The translations under genes and the position numbers were made by a program. Source: Oscillospiraceae bacterium (GTDB lineage Bacteria; Bacillota; Clostridia; Christensenellales; QALW01). Taken from it: 64,000 nt of DNA. Numbering within the stretch: position 1 is the stretch's first letter; each line of letters starts with the position of its first letter. Of this stretch, positions 28,748-38,782 are shown piece by piece. Location of the stretch: NCBI GenBank assembly GCA_022009755.1, contig CP091722.1, positions 1,558,001 to 1,622,000 on the forward strand. Reading direction: 5' to 3'. The notes under the pieces were generated by a model. The model saw only the letters and a list, made by a program, of their open reading frames with translations. It made no database searches and had not been told where the DNA came from.

Positions 28748-29196
28748 TGACAGAAAAACAGACAGAGGCTGCCGAGCTGTTCTTGCAGGGCTATAACTGC
28801 GCCCAGTCGGTTTGCGGCGCATTTGCGCAGGAATTGGGCATGGATAAGGAGCTGCTGCTTGATATGAGCGCAGCCTTCGGCGGCGGCTTTGCGCGCACGC
28901 GCAACCTTTGCGGAGCGGTAAGCGGCATAGGCATGGTGATATCCCTTTCCATGCGGGCCTCCTCGCCGCAGGAAAAAGGGGAGGTGTATGCCGTGGTACG
29001 CAGGTATACCGACCGTTTTGAGGAAGAATTTCACAGCCTGAACTGCGGGGAGCTGCTGAAGAGCGTAAAGGGCATAACAAGCACGCCGCAGCCCGATGAG
29101 CGCACCGCGCGGTATTATGCCGCCCGCCCCTGCACCGCCTTTGTGGCATATGCGGCAAAGCTGCTGGAGGAATACTTTGCCTCAAGGCAGCAGTAA
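28747..29196 (+). CDS. C_GCAxxG_C_C family protein
   Basis: 149 residues. The pattern is clear: YNCAQSV, then AFGGGFARTRNLCGAVSG (the GGG...C-GAV core), NCGELL and RPCTAFVAYA, giving conserved cysteines. Proteins of this family are putative redox-active or metal-binding proteins of anaerobes with unknown roles. Its ATG overlaps the truA stop by one base (TGATG), implying translational coupling. Confidence 0.88.
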   Translation: MTEKQTEAAELFLQGYNCAQSVCGAFAQELGMDKELLLDMSAAFGGGFARTRNLCGAVSGIGMVISLSMRASSPQEKGEVYAVVRRYTDRFEEEFHSLNCGELLKSVKGITSTPQPDERTARYYAARPCTAFVAYAAKLLEEYFASRQQ

Positions 29197-29303
29197 GGTT
29201 TTATATTGCCTTAATTTTTATATTGCTTTAAGTATTATATTGCCTTAAATACCGCTGCCAAAACATTGCCGGCACAAACATTGCCGGCACAAAGAAACGC
29301 GAA
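29196..29303 (+). repeat. Short tandem repeats between two genes
   Basis: TTATATTGCCTTAA occurs three times in imperfect form with 17-18 base period, followed by a 15-base unit (ACATTGCCGGCACAA) repeated twice in tandem. Confidence 0.65.
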
Positions 29304-29328
29304 AAGGCAAAAAAACGGGGGGGTTATT

Positions 29329-30072
29329 ATGGTTCCGCTTTATACGGGAGATTATCACGGCGGCACGCAGTGCAATTACGATTACAACGGGCGTCTGCTT
29401 ATAATTGTGCAGCCCGAAAAAAGGCGGGCGGAGGTGTGCCCGTGGGTTTGGCGGGCGGAATTTTTTGACGCCTTTCCGGCAGTGGATATAGCTTTGCTTG
29501 AAAAGGGCTATGTCATTGTATATTACTGCCTGAGCGATATGTACGGCTGCCCGCAGGCGGTGCTTGAGATGAAAAAGGCGCACGATTTTGTCGTTAAGGA
29601 GTTTTCCCTTTGCGAAAAAGCCGATATATTCGGGTTTTCGCGCGGGGGGCTGTACGCCTGCAACTATGCAATAAAATATCCCGACGATGTAAGCTCGCTG
29701 TATCTGGATGCGCCGGTGATGGACATACGCTCCTGGCCGCTGTGTCTTTTGCCCTCCACCGAAAAAAATAAGGCGGAGTTTGCCCTTGAGGCGCGGCAGT
29801 GCCTTGAATGCTACGGCCTTACGGAGAAAACGGCGCAGGACTTTAGCAACGGCCCGCTTGCGCACCTTGAGGAGCTGTCCCGTTTCCGTGTGCTGCTGGT
29901 GGCGGGGCTTGCCGACACCACGGTGCCCTATGAAGACAACGGCAAAAGGCTTGCGGACTTTATGCATCACCGGGGCGGCGATATACTGACGCTGCTCAAG
30001 CCCGGGGGCGGGCATTGGCCGCACTCCGTAGACGACCCTGACAAGGCGTGCAGGTTTATAATGAAGGCATAA
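29329..30072 (+). CDS. Alpha/beta hydrolase
   Basis: 247 residues, alpha/beta-hydrolase fold. Nucleophile elbow GFSRGG (about residue 103), probable catalytic acid Asp in LADTTVPYEDN and His in GGHWPHS near the C-terminus. No signal peptide. An esterase or C-C hydrolase, substrate unknown. A G-rich ribosome site precedes ATG 29329. The following TRIC gene starts 14 bases after it. Confidence 0.82.
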   Translation: MVPLYTGDYHGGTQCNYDYNGRLLIIVQPEKRRAEVCPWVWRAEFFDAFPAVDIALLEKGYVIVYYCLSDMYGCPQAVLEMKKAHDFVVKEFSLCEKADIFGFSRGGLYACNYAIKYPDDVSSLYLDAPVMDIRSWPLCLLPSTEKNKAEFALEARQCLECYGLTEKTAQDFSNGPLAHLEELSRFRVLLVAGLADTTVPYEDNGKRLADFMHHRGGDILTLLKPGGGHWPHSVDDPDKACRFIMKA

Positions 30073-30086
30073 AGCGGTGATATGAC

Positions 30087-30743
30087 ATGACTCAGTGGAT
30101 ACGCATTCTTGAGCTTATAGGGGGCGCCGCCTTTGCGCTTTCGGGCGCGGCGGCGGCAATGGAGCACGGGCTGGATATTTTCGGGCTGCTTGTGCTTGCC
30201 CTTACCACGGCGGCGGGGGGCGGCGTGCTTCGGGATCTGCTGCTGGGGCAGACTCCGCCGGCGGTGTTTTCCGACCCGCTGTACATTGCGGTGTGCCTTG
30301 CCGCAACGGTGCTGTTTGCCGCGGTTATAAGCGCTGCAAAAAGGGGAAGACGCACCCTTGCGCGCTTTGAGGGCTTTATAAACATAGCCGACGCGGCGGG
30401 GCTGGGAATATTTGCGGTGCTGGGCAGCAAGGCCAGCCTGAGCGTGCGCCCTGATTTTATAATGGCGGTGTTCATAGGCACTCTTACCGCCGTGGGGGGC
30501 GGTATAATGCGGGATACGGCGGTGGCGGTGCCTCCCCTTGTTTTCCGCAAGCGCATATATGCCGTGGCGGCCATTGCGGGCAGCGCGCTTTACTGCGCGC
30601 TTTACGAAATTCTGCCGCAGTGGGCCGTTATCGTGCTGTCGCTCAGCGCGGTTATAACCATAAGGGTACTGGCCTCCCGTTTCCGCTGGGACCTTCCAGT
30701 TATACGCTTTGACGGCAAGGACAAGCCCGAAGGCGGGGGTTGA
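30087..30743 (+). CDS. Trimeric intracellular cation channel (TRIC/UPF0126) family protein
   Basis: 218 residues and about seven membrane helices in two inverted repeats, each with the characteristic glycine-rich signature: TTAAGGGVLRDLLLG and TAVGGGIMRDTAV. These are the GGGxxRD motifs of bacterial TRIC homologues, K+-permeable trimeric channels. The physiological role in bacteria is uncertain. Confidence 0.92.
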   Translation: MTQWIRILELIGGAAFALSGAAAAMEHGLDIFGLLVLALTTAAGGGVLRDLLLGQTPPAVFSDPLYIAVCLAATVLFAAVISAAKRGRRTLARFEGFINIADAAGLGIFAVLGSKASLSVRPDFIMAVFIGTLTAVGGGIMRDTAVAVPPLVFRKRIYAVAAIAGSALYCALYEILPQWAVIVLSLSAVITIRVLASRFRWDLPVIRFDGKDKPEGGG

Positions 30744-30872
30744 CGCGCGATGCAGCGCCGAAAGGGCGGCATAACGGCGCAGCGGCGGGTCCTTCCGGCA
30801 AGCGTGCGGCACGGCGCAAAGGGCCGCCGGAATCCGATGCAAAAAAACCTTTGCGCAGCACGCAATATTTCC

Positions 30873-30901
30873 TTGATATAGTTATGAATCTGTGATAAAA
30901 T
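30873..30901 (+). promoter_or_regulatory. Promoter of the small acidic protein
   Basis: TTGATA and TAAAAT with 17 bases between, about 55 bases before the start codon. Confidence 0.6.
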
Positions 30902-30953
30902 TCACGGGCTGCAAAAATGCGGCAAACATTTTTTTCATGGAGGAATACCCATA

Positions 30954-31285
30954 ATGACGGGCTTTGACGAGGAAGCAAAAAAAGCGCAATTCTGGCTGCA
31001 TTGAAGGAGGACGGAGTGAAAACGGACGCGCGCCTGATGTCCCGGATAATCACCTTGGCCTTTGCAGCCGAGCTTGAATATATGAAAAAAGCGGGAATAC
31101 TGGACGAAAACGATGAATTCCGCGACGGCACATACGACGATGACGACGCCTTTGATTACATGACGGAGGCTCTTTCCGAGCAGCTGCCCTCGGTGGACCC
31201 CTACAAGCTGACGGACTACCTTGAATACTACTGCGAATATCACGACCGCTACCTTCAGGACAACGGTCTGCTTGCCTGGCTGTAA
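30954..31285 (+). CDS. Small acidic protein of unknown function (frameshifted)
   Basis: About 110 residues if ATG 30954 (with GGAGG upstream) is joined to the downstream frame by one extra base after the A7 run near 30985. The joined sequence AKKAAILAALKEDGVK is smooth. The protein is strongly acidic in its middle (DENDEFRDGTYDDDDAF) and predicted helical. I do not recognise a family. It has its own promoter. Confidence 0.6.
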
Positions 31286-31324
31286 GCGAAAAAATCAAGC
31301 ATCCGCGCGATATTAAGCATATAC

Positions 31325-31417
31325 GCAGACGAAATATCCGGACGAAATATCCGATAAATACCGATAAATACCCGATAGATATCCGATAAATACCCGATAG
31401 ATATCCGATAAATATCC
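31325..31417 (+). repeat. 11-base tandem repeat array
   Basis: About eight units of ATARATAYCCG alternating between ATAAATACCCG and ATAGATATCCG, so that two units form a 22-base higher-order repeat. Lies between the acidic protein and tilS. Confidence 0.8.
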
Positions 31418-31482
31418 TTAAGCCCCTTAAAAGTTAAAAGGGCGCAGGATAAAACAAAAAAAGCACAAACGGAGGAAGCGGC

Positions 31483-32929
31483 ATGCCGGCACAGGCAGTA
31501 AGGGAATTCCTTGAAAGAAACGGGACGGACCGAAAAAAGGTTATCACCGTGGGTTTTTCCGGCGGTGCGGATTCCGTATGCCTGCTTTCCTGCCTTGCCG
31601 ATGCGGGCTGCAATGTGCGCGCGGTGCATGTGCATCACATGATGCGCACCGAGGAAGCCCGGCGGGACGCTGATTTTGCCCGCGATTTCTGCGCACGGCG
31701 CGGCATTCCCTTTGAGCTTGTGCAGGTGAATGTGCCGCAATACGCGCGCGCTAACGGGCTTACACCGGAGCAGGCGGCGCGCTGCCTTCGCTACCGCGCC
31801 CTGCGCGAGGCGGCAGAGGGCGGGCTTATTGCCGTGGCGCACAATCAAAACGATCAGGCGGAAACCGTGCTGATGCGGCTTGTGCGGGGCAGCGGCACCG
31901 CGGGGCTTGCCGCAATGCAGGAGGTATCCGGGGATATTATCCGTCCGCTATTGTATGTAAGCCGCAGGCGAATAGAGGAATACTGCCGTAAGCACGGGCT
32001 TGCTTATGTGACGGACAGCACCAACCTTGAGCCGGACTGCACGCGCAATATTCTGCGCCTTGAGGTGCTGCCGCTGCTTGAAAATAAACCCGGACGCCGT
32101 AAAATGCATTGTGCGCACCTCGCTTCTTGCCAAAAGCGACGAGGAATATCTGCGGGCGCAGGCCGGGGCGTGCGCCGAAACAATAATGACGGTGCAGGGC
32201 GGCAGCGTTATTATAGACGCAAAGGCGCTTTTGCGGCTTCCGCCCGCGCTGGCGGGGCGGGTGCTGCGCCTTGGCATGGAGCGGGCGGAGAGCACGGTGG
32301 ATTTTGAGCTGCACCATGTAAGGGCGTGCCTTGAGCTGTGCCGCGGGCAGAGCGGACGGCAGCTGAGCCTTGCGCGGGGCGTTACGGCGCTGTACAGCGG
32401 CGGCAGCCTTTTGCTGATACCGCCGGAAAAAGCGGGCTGCAAAACGGAAAATGCGGTGCAAAAGGGCGCGGCGGCTTTGAACGGCAAAGGCAAAGGGGCG
32501 GTTTCGCCCGCGGAAGAGGGCGCGGAGCTGCCCTTCCGGGAGGGAAGCTTTTTTCTTGAAGATACCGCGGTGCGGATATCGCCCGCAGGCAGTGCAAATC
32601 AGGCAGACCGCAGGGCGGGGTGCGAATATATCTTTCTGCCCGATACCGCCGGAGTGGTGCTGCGCCGCAGGCGCAGCGGCGACAGGATACACCCCTTGGG
32701 CGCACCGGGGAGCAAAAGCCTGAAGAAGTTCCTTATAGATAAAAAGGTTCCGCTGCACAAAAGGGATTCCCTTGTTTTGGCCGCGCGCGGAAGCGAGGTG
32801 CTGGCCGTCATAGGGCTGACGGTGGCGCAGAGCGCGGCGGTGAAGGGGCAAAGCGGCGGTATATACCGCATTGAGATAATTGACGGCTCTGCCGGGGCTT
32901 CCGGCTATAATAAAACAAGCGAGGTATAA
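31483..32929 (+). CDS. tilS: tRNA(Ile)-lysidine synthase (frameshifted)
   Basis: About 481 residues. The N-terminal PP-loop SGGADSVCLL, the AHNQNDQAETVLMRL motif and RPLLYVSRRRIEEYC are diagnostic of TilS, which makes lysidine at C34 of tRNA-Ile(CAU). The C-terminal domain ends near GVVLRRRRSGDRIHPLG...KKFLIDKKVP. The break is at about 32085: one A must be removed or two added to give LLEINPDAV or LLEKINPDAV. GGAGG precedes the ATG. Followed within five bases by hpt, the classic tilS-hpt order. Confidence 0.94.
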
Positions 32930-32933
32930 AATA

Positions 32934-33479
32934 ATGCAGCTGCATCCGGATTGTGAAAGAATACTTATGAGCAGTGAAGAGATAGGCGAGGTGACAAAGC
33001 GCCTTGCTGACCGCCTTAATCGCGATTATGCCGGCAAAACGGTATATATGATATGTATCCTCAAGGGGGCATCGGTGTTTTACAGCGATCTTGTGCGCCT
33101 TTTAACCTTTGATGTGCGCTTTGACTTCATGTGCGTTTCCTCCTACGGCAGCGCCACCGCCTCCAGCGGCGAGGTGTGCATACGCAAGGATCTGGATTCC
33201 TCCGTAAAGGACGCGGATGTAATTATTGTGGAGGATATTGTGGATTCCGGGCTTACGATGAACTATCTTGTGAATTATCTTGCGGCGCGCAGCCCCCGCA
33301 GCATAAACATATGTGCCCTGATGGACAAGCCGTCGCGGCGCAAAACGCCGGTGGAGGTGCGGTACTCGGGAATGGAGATACCGGATGCTTATGTAGTGGG
33401 CTACGGGCTTGATTACGCGGAAAAATACCGCAATCTTCCCTACATAGCGGTGCTTCGCCCCGAAATATACGGCGGCTGA
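32934..33479 (+). CDS. hpt: Hypoxanthine phosphoribosyltransferase
   Basis: 181 residues. Visible: ICILKGASVFYSDL, the PRPP-binding motif VIIVEDIVDSGLTM (about residues 98-112), and DYAEKYRNLPYI near the C-terminus. It salvages hypoxanthine and guanine. ATG 32934 has GAGG upstream. Confidence 0.95.
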   Translation: MQLHPDCERILMSSEEIGEVTKRLADRLNRDYAGKTVYMICILKGASVFYSDLVRLLTFDVRFDFMCVSSYGSATASSGEVCIRKDLDSSVKDADVIIVEDIVDSGLTMNYLVNYLAARSPRSINICALMDKPSRRKTPVEVRYSGMEIPDAYVVGYGLDYAEKYRNLPYIAVLRPEIYGG

Positions 33480-33502
33480 CCGCTCCCGAGGAGATTGCTT
33501 AG

Positions 33503-33529
33503 GACGGCGTGACAGCGCCGTCTTTTTTT
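33503..33529 (+). terminator. tilS-hpt terminator
   Basis: GACGGC and GCCGTC arms around a short loop followed by seven T. Confidence 0.85.
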
Positions 33530-33658
33530 GCATATTTACGCCTGTGCAGACGGCATGATGTGCATCTGTTCCTTCATTTTTAATTTAATGTGAATTTTTG
33601 CGTTCACAATATTCAGTAATGTACTATCATTTATGGCAAAATAAGTTAATTTACTGTA

Positions 33659-33686
33659 TTAACATTGACATCATATATGGTATAAT
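33659..33686 (+). promoter_or_regulatory. Promoter of the fibronectin III lipoprotein
   Basis: TTAACA and TATAAT at 16-base spacing, about 60 bases before the start; AAGGAGG precedes the ATG. Confidence 0.55.
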
Positions 33687-33748
33687 ACTGATGGCGGCCG
33701 CCGAAAACCCGATTCGGGACAACAGGAATTGAATAAGGAGGCAGTGGC

Positions 33749-36700
33749 ATGAAACACAGATTTTCGTGGTTCAGGTCAGTGACTGTATTGCTGCTTATCG
33801 CTTTGCTTGCCGGCTGCTCCGTGACCGACGCAGCCCGGACAGAAAGACATAAGCAGGACAATGCGGACACATCTTACGAATCCCTGAGCAAAACGGCGTT
33901 TTATCCGCCGGCGCAGAGCAATCCGTCCCCGCCCCGAAGCGTTGGGGCAGAGCCGCTTGACCGTACCTCCGTTAAGGTATTCTGGTCGCCGGCCGAGGGC
34001 GCGGACGCCTATTTTGTAAAACGGTACAATCCGTCCTCCGGGCAATGGGATATCATAGCCCAGACCGCCGGACGGTCCTATACCGACAGCGGGCTTTCCC
34101 CCGGAGGGAGCTATCGGTATCATGTGGTGGCCTACAACCAGACCGACGGTCTTGTGCATTTTGCGCCCGCAAGCGACGAGGCGGCGGTTGTTACTCCGCA
34201 GTACACAAACGCGCCGCTTCAGGTGCACGCAGAGGCGGTAAGCCGCACCGAGGTGAGGATCTCCTGGAGCAAGGCCGCCGGGGCGGACGCCTATTTTGTA
34301 AAGCGGTATAATCCGTCCACGGGACAATGGGACATTTTTGCGCAGACTTCAAGCCTTTACGCAACGGATTCCGGGCTTGCTCCGGGCGAGAGCAGGCTTT
34401 ATCATGTGGTTGCTTATACGATTATAGACGGTCAGATACACTTTGCGCCCGTTTCGCCTCAATCGCAGGCGCAGACCCCGGTTTATGTCGCCGCGCCCGC
34501 CGCTGTAAGTGCGCAGGCGGAGGGGCCGCAGACCGCTAAGGTGAGCTGGACGGCTGCTGCGGGAGCGGACGCCTACTTCCTTAAGCGGTACAACCCGGCT
34601 TCGGGGCAGTGGGACATCATAGCACAGACAACCGGGCTTTCCTTTACGGATTCAAACAGGACGCCGGGAGAAAGCTATCGCTATCATGTTGTGGCCTACA
34701 CGCAGTTTGACGGAGCAATACATTTTGCGCCCGTTTCGGCGGAGGCGGCAGTATCCCAGCCGCGGTACATCTACGCCCCGGCGCAGGTGACGGCGCGCGC
34801 AATCGGCGCCTACAAGGTGCGCCTTTCCTGGAGCGCCTCGCCGGATGCGGACGGCTATGCCGTAAAAAAATACAACGCCGCCACCGGCAGCTGGGATATT
34901 CTTTGCAGACCTCCGCGCTTTCGCACACGGATACGGCCTGCTCGCCCCAAACGCGGTACCGCTATCATATAGTAGCCTACCGCACCGTAAACGGGCAGGT
35001 ATGGTATGCGCCGGTAAGCCCGGAGGCGGATATCACCACCCCGGCGCTCGGCGAAGCGCCGCAAAACCCCAATGCGTTTGCAACGGCAAGCAGCGTTCGC
35101 CTTAGCTGGGACGCCGCCGCAGGGGCGGAGGGCTATGCCGTAAAGCGGTATGAAAACGGGCAGTGGAAGGTGGTGGGGCAAACCTCTGACACCTCGTTTA
35201 CCGATAAAAATCTGACCCCGAACACAAGCTGCAGCTATATTGTGGTGCCCTATGCCTGCGCCCCGGACGGCACGCATTACGGCGCGTCAACAGAGAGCAT
35301 AAGCGCCGTAACGCCGGTGGTTTCGGGGCCGGAGCGGCTGTCCGCCTTTACGCAGGGGCGGGATGCCATACGGCTGCACTGGGATATGGGCGACCTTGCC
35401 CAAGGGTATGTGCTCAGGCGGAGTCTGTCTGCAAACGGTCCGTTTGAAAACATTGCCGCAACCCAGCAGCGGTCATGGCTGGACACCGGGCTTACCGCCG
35501 GAGTTACCTATTATTACGATGTAGTGGCCTATCGTTATATCGACGGCCAAATATGGTATGCCTCCCCGCTGTGCACGGCCTCTGCCTCCACGCAGGAAGG
35601 GCAGGCAAAGGCCGGCGAAAGCGGCATGGATTCAAACCGCACGGTGGGGCTGGATGCAAACGGCAGAGCCTTCCAGACGATAAACGGTTATAAGAGCAAT
35701 CGCGCCGTGGGCGTTATGTACTGGCCGTGGTTCGGCACGGGCGCGCCCTTCTTTGACGATATATACGACAACTCGGTCATTCTGTCAAAGCCGGGCGGAT
35801 ATCAGAAGCTGTTTTACCAAAGCACGGCGGACAGCCCGGCGGGCGGCACGCACTACTGGGGAGAGCCGCTGTGGGGGTATTATCACTCAAGGGATCCCTA
35901 TGTAATAAGGCGGCAGCTGGAACTGCTGACCACTGCCGGTGTGGACTTCCTGTTTTTGACACCACCAACGCCTGGACCTATACCGAAGCCGTAATTGACA
36001 TTATGAAGGTGATAGACGAGCTGCAAAGCGAGGGCTGGAACCCGCCGCGGATTGTGTACTACACCCATTCCCATTCCCTTGACACCATACGCACCATATA
36101 CAACGATGTATATAAAAAGAATCTTTACCCCGGAACCTGGTACCGCACCGGCAGCAAGCCCGTGATAATAGGCTACACCACGGTGGCGGAGGATCTTGCG
36201 GAGGCCGCGGTACGGAAGGACACCACATACAATCCCGCGCCGCTTTCCGGCGAGATACTGGATTTCTTTGATTTTAAAATGCCGCAGTGGCCGGACGCGC
36301 AATATCTCGGCAACGGCTTCCCGTGGATAGAGTTTACCTATCCGCAGCCGGCGCACGGAACGGTGATGAACGTTTCGGTTGCCTCCAACCCCGCGCCGCC
36401 GTTCTCCTTCTCCGTTACGCGCGGGCTTACAAACTGGGGACGGGGCTACAATGTAAGCACCGGCGCCAACAGCTATGCCGATGTATTCACGGGGCGTTTT
36501 TCCAAAGCTCATGGGATACGGTGCTTAATGCCGCACAGACGCCCCAAACCGTTACGGTAAACGGCTGGAACCAGTGGGTGGCGGGCAAAAACCATTACGA
36601 CGGGGAATATTCCTTCTGCGATGTTATGAACATGGAGTATTCCACCGATATAGAAATGATGAAGGGGGGCTACGGCGACACCTATTACCAGCTGCTTGTA

Positions 36701-37318
36701 AAGAATATAAGAGCCTACAAGGGCAATGCCGCCTCAAACCCCGGATATGTGCGCAAGACCGTGGATATTTACGGCAGCGCCTCCCAGTGGGACAGCGTAA
36801 ACGCCGTATACCGCAGAATCGGCGCGCAAACCTACGGCAGAGATTATATAAACGCCGCCGGAAACGCACGCTATGTGCAGCCCGAGCCGCGCAACAGCCT
36901 TCAGGAGGTGCGCGTAACCTCGGACAGCAGCTATATATACTTCTATATCCGCTGCTCAAAGGATATTGTATCCGCCTCGGACGCCCGTTGGATGAACATA
37001 TTCATAGGCCGCGGAACTCCTTCTCAAAAGGGCTGGAACGGATATGAGTATGTTGTAAACAGAATGCGCGACGGAAATACCGCAAGCGTGGAGGCGCTCT
37101 CAAGCAACTATCTCGGCTCCGTTACGGCAAGCGCCGATATAAACCTTTGCGGCAGCGTGCTGAATGTGCGCATACCGCGCGCAGCTCTCGGCATGAGCGG
37201 CAGCGACACCTTCTATTTTAAGGTGGCGGACGATGTGACCGACCCCTCCCAAATAATGAACTATTACACCTCCGGCAGCTCCCTGCCCTTAGGACGGCTG
37301 AGCTTCCAGTACAGTTAG
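33749..37318 (+). CDS. Surface lipoprotein with six fibronectin III repeats and a GH99-like domain (three frameshifts)
   Basis: About 1190 residues after repair. A lipoprotein signal peptide ends in the lipobox LLAGCS. Six fibronectin type III-like repeats of about 94 residues follow (residues about 60-620), the first four nearly identical around YFVKRYNPSSGQWDI. A catalytic-looking region (YWPWFG, THYWGEPLWGYYHSRDPYVIRRQLELL, DTTNAW) resembles GH99/GH71-type glycoside hydrolases. The end resembles a CBM9/DOMON-type binding domain (SYIYFYIRCSKDI). Breaks near 34913 (one C missing), 35957 (one T missing) and 36498 (one G missing). Probably degrades a host or microbial glycan at the cell surface; the substrate is unknown. 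Confidence 0.82.
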
Positions 37319-37333
37319 GGCTTATTAAAGACC

Positions 37334-37362
37334 CCGGCGCAGCGCTGCTTACGCTGCGCCGG
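37334..37362 (+). terminator. Hairpin after the lipoprotein gene
   Basis: Perfect 11-base stem CCGGCGCAGCG/CGCTGCGCCGG with a 7-base loop. There is no proper T run, so it may be a terminator or a stability hairpin. Confidence 0.6.
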
Positions 37363-37502
37363 CTAAAATTTTCAAGTCGTATCTGCCCGCAGATTCCAAA
37401 TACATCGCTCAATTCAACTATACGATTGAAACGCATGATTTTCCCTTCCCTTAAGAGAATCCATTACATCACTTGCAAAAACACCCGCGGAAAACATATT
37501 GT

Positions 37503-37751
37503 TTATTGTAAATCATTTTTTGATATTTCAATCGATGGATAGTGCTCTAAACTTGTTAAGTCAACATCTAATGGAGTAACGTATTCCATATAAAATTTTT
37601 CAGGATTTTTATCTTGCAATTTTTTAAGTTTATTCCTAATTTTTTCCTCCTCTGTAGAAACAAAAACCACTGATACTACTCCTACCTTTTCACTTGGATT
37701 CATTCTGCTATCTTCAACATTTCCACATAAAATCATTCTAACCGTATTCAT
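37503..37751 (-). CDS. Small hypothetical protein in AT-rich patch
   Basis: 82 residues from ATG 37751, which is preceded by GGAGGAGG. Sequence is charged and contains VSVVFVSTEEEKIRNKLKKLQDKNPEKFYMEYVTPLD; no family recognised. Base composition is far more AT-rich than its neighbours, suggesting recent acquisition. Confidence 0.6.
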   Translation of the reverse strand: MNTVRMILCGNVEDSRMNPSEKVGVVSVVFVSTEEEKIRNKLKKLQDKNPEKFYMEYVTPLDVDLTSLEHYPSIEISKNDLQ

Positions 37752-37847
37752 AATAATCCTCCTCCACATATAACTCCCGATTTGTTAATTTATTTTAACA
37801 TAAAAATATAACTGGTTTGTAGAGAGAAATATATCGTGTTTAATTTT

Positions 37848-37997
37848 TCATACAAAAAAATTTGTAACACCATGCAAGCCTGAATTTTTATTTCCGTATA
37901 TAGCCGGCTGCGAAAAAGAATTCTCAAGGCTTTCAAGAATTTCAGTATGCTTATCAATCATGCTTTTTATATCTTTTGAAGTATATTTCCTTGCCAT
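37848..37997 (-). CDS. Very small hypothetical protein (49 residues)
   Basis: Starts MARKYTSKDIKSMIDKHTEI, with AAAAGGTGA six bases before the ATG. The first 30 residues look helical and amphipathic. It lies upstream of the other AT-rich small gene on the same strand, about 100 bases apart. No family recognised; it could be a regulator or antitoxin-like peptide, but nothing shows that directly. Confidence 0.45.
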   Translation of the reverse strand: MARKYTSKDIKSMIDKHTEILESLENSFSQPAIYGNKNSGLHGVTNFFV

Positions 37998-37999
37998 GA

Positions 38000-38269
38000 A
38001 GTCACCTTTTCCCTCACACTATTTCAATATAAAATAATAATTTGTTGCTTTTTAATTAAGAATTTGTTGCAATTTTTTTGCCTGCAGATAATACTATATA
38101 CTATTTTCACTGTTAATTCAAGTGATATTTATAACTGTTAAATATCACAAAAATTATAAATGGGCGAAACTGTTAAGTTTTTGATATTATATTCGTAGTT
38201 TATACTAATAAACACCGCCTTACGGCGGGCGGTGCGCGGGCAGAGCGGGGGCGTTTATTGATGGGAGCG
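38000..38269. other. AT-rich non-coding stretch
   Basis: About 270 bases, very AT-rich until 38210, with no credible start codon plus ribosome site on either strand. The GC-rich end (38215-38260) leads into a promoter. Confidence 0.5.
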
Positions 38270-38299
38270 TTGACATTGCGCACCCGGCGCGGTTATAAT
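38270..38299 (+). promoter_or_regulatory. Promoter upstream of the 83-residue gene
   Basis: TTGACA and TATAAT separated by 18 bases. Confidence 0.65.
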
Positions 38300-38349
38300 T
38301 AAAGTGCCGGTACGGAATCCGTTATGCAAAATACAAAAGGGAGAGGCTT

Positions 38350-38601
38350 ATGAGCAAATATGACGCACTTTGGGCGTATATACAAAAAAGCGGCTGCCAG
38401 CAGCCGACGCTTACCTTTGAGGAAATAGGTCGGATTTCGGGCACACCGCTTGACCATTCCTTTTTGCAGTACAAAAAGGAGTTAATTGCCCTGGGCTATG
38501 AGGTGAAAAAGATCTCGCCGAAGGCGCAGACGGTGCTGTTTGAAAAAATCTTAATATATAAAAATATAAACCGCGCTGCATACCGTAATAATAAGGCTTG
38601 A
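38350..38601 (+). CDS. Small hypothetical protein, 83 residues
   Basis: Sequence MSKYDALWAYIQKSGCQQ...LTFEEIGRISG...LDHSFLQYKKELIALGYEVKKIS; TFEEIGRISGTPL followed by a helical segment is typical of a small family in Clostridia that I know only as hypothetical, possibly a winged-helix-like domain. GGGAGAGG precedes the ATG and a promoter and terminator flank it, so it is a single-gene unit. Confidence 0.75.
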   Translation: MSKYDALWAYIQKSGCQQPTLTFEEIGRISGTPLDHSFLQYKKELIALGYEVKKISPKAQTVLFEKILIYKNINRAAYRNNKA

Positions 38602-38659
38602 CATCCGCTGCGGAAGGCCTTTTACCCGATTGCCGTAAAAATCGCGGATATTAATGGCA

Positions 38660-38705
38660 GCAGCCCCGAAAGCCGACCGTACGGACGGTTTGCGGGGCTG
38701 CTTTT
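38660..38705 (+). terminator. Terminator of the 83-residue gene
   Basis: GCAGCCCCG and CGGGGCTGC enclose an inner ACCGT/ACGGT stem and are followed by four T. Confidence 0.75.
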
Positions 38706-38782
38706 CGGAACAACGGCTTAAATGCCACTTCGAAAGCCGCTGTGCTAAGCCTTACGATATGCTGCCGATGCTGTTTCAGGTT

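Noticed and set aside
31325..31417. Possible CRISPR array
   Set aside because: Units are 11 bases with no spacers and no cas genes nearby; it is a simple tandem repeat.
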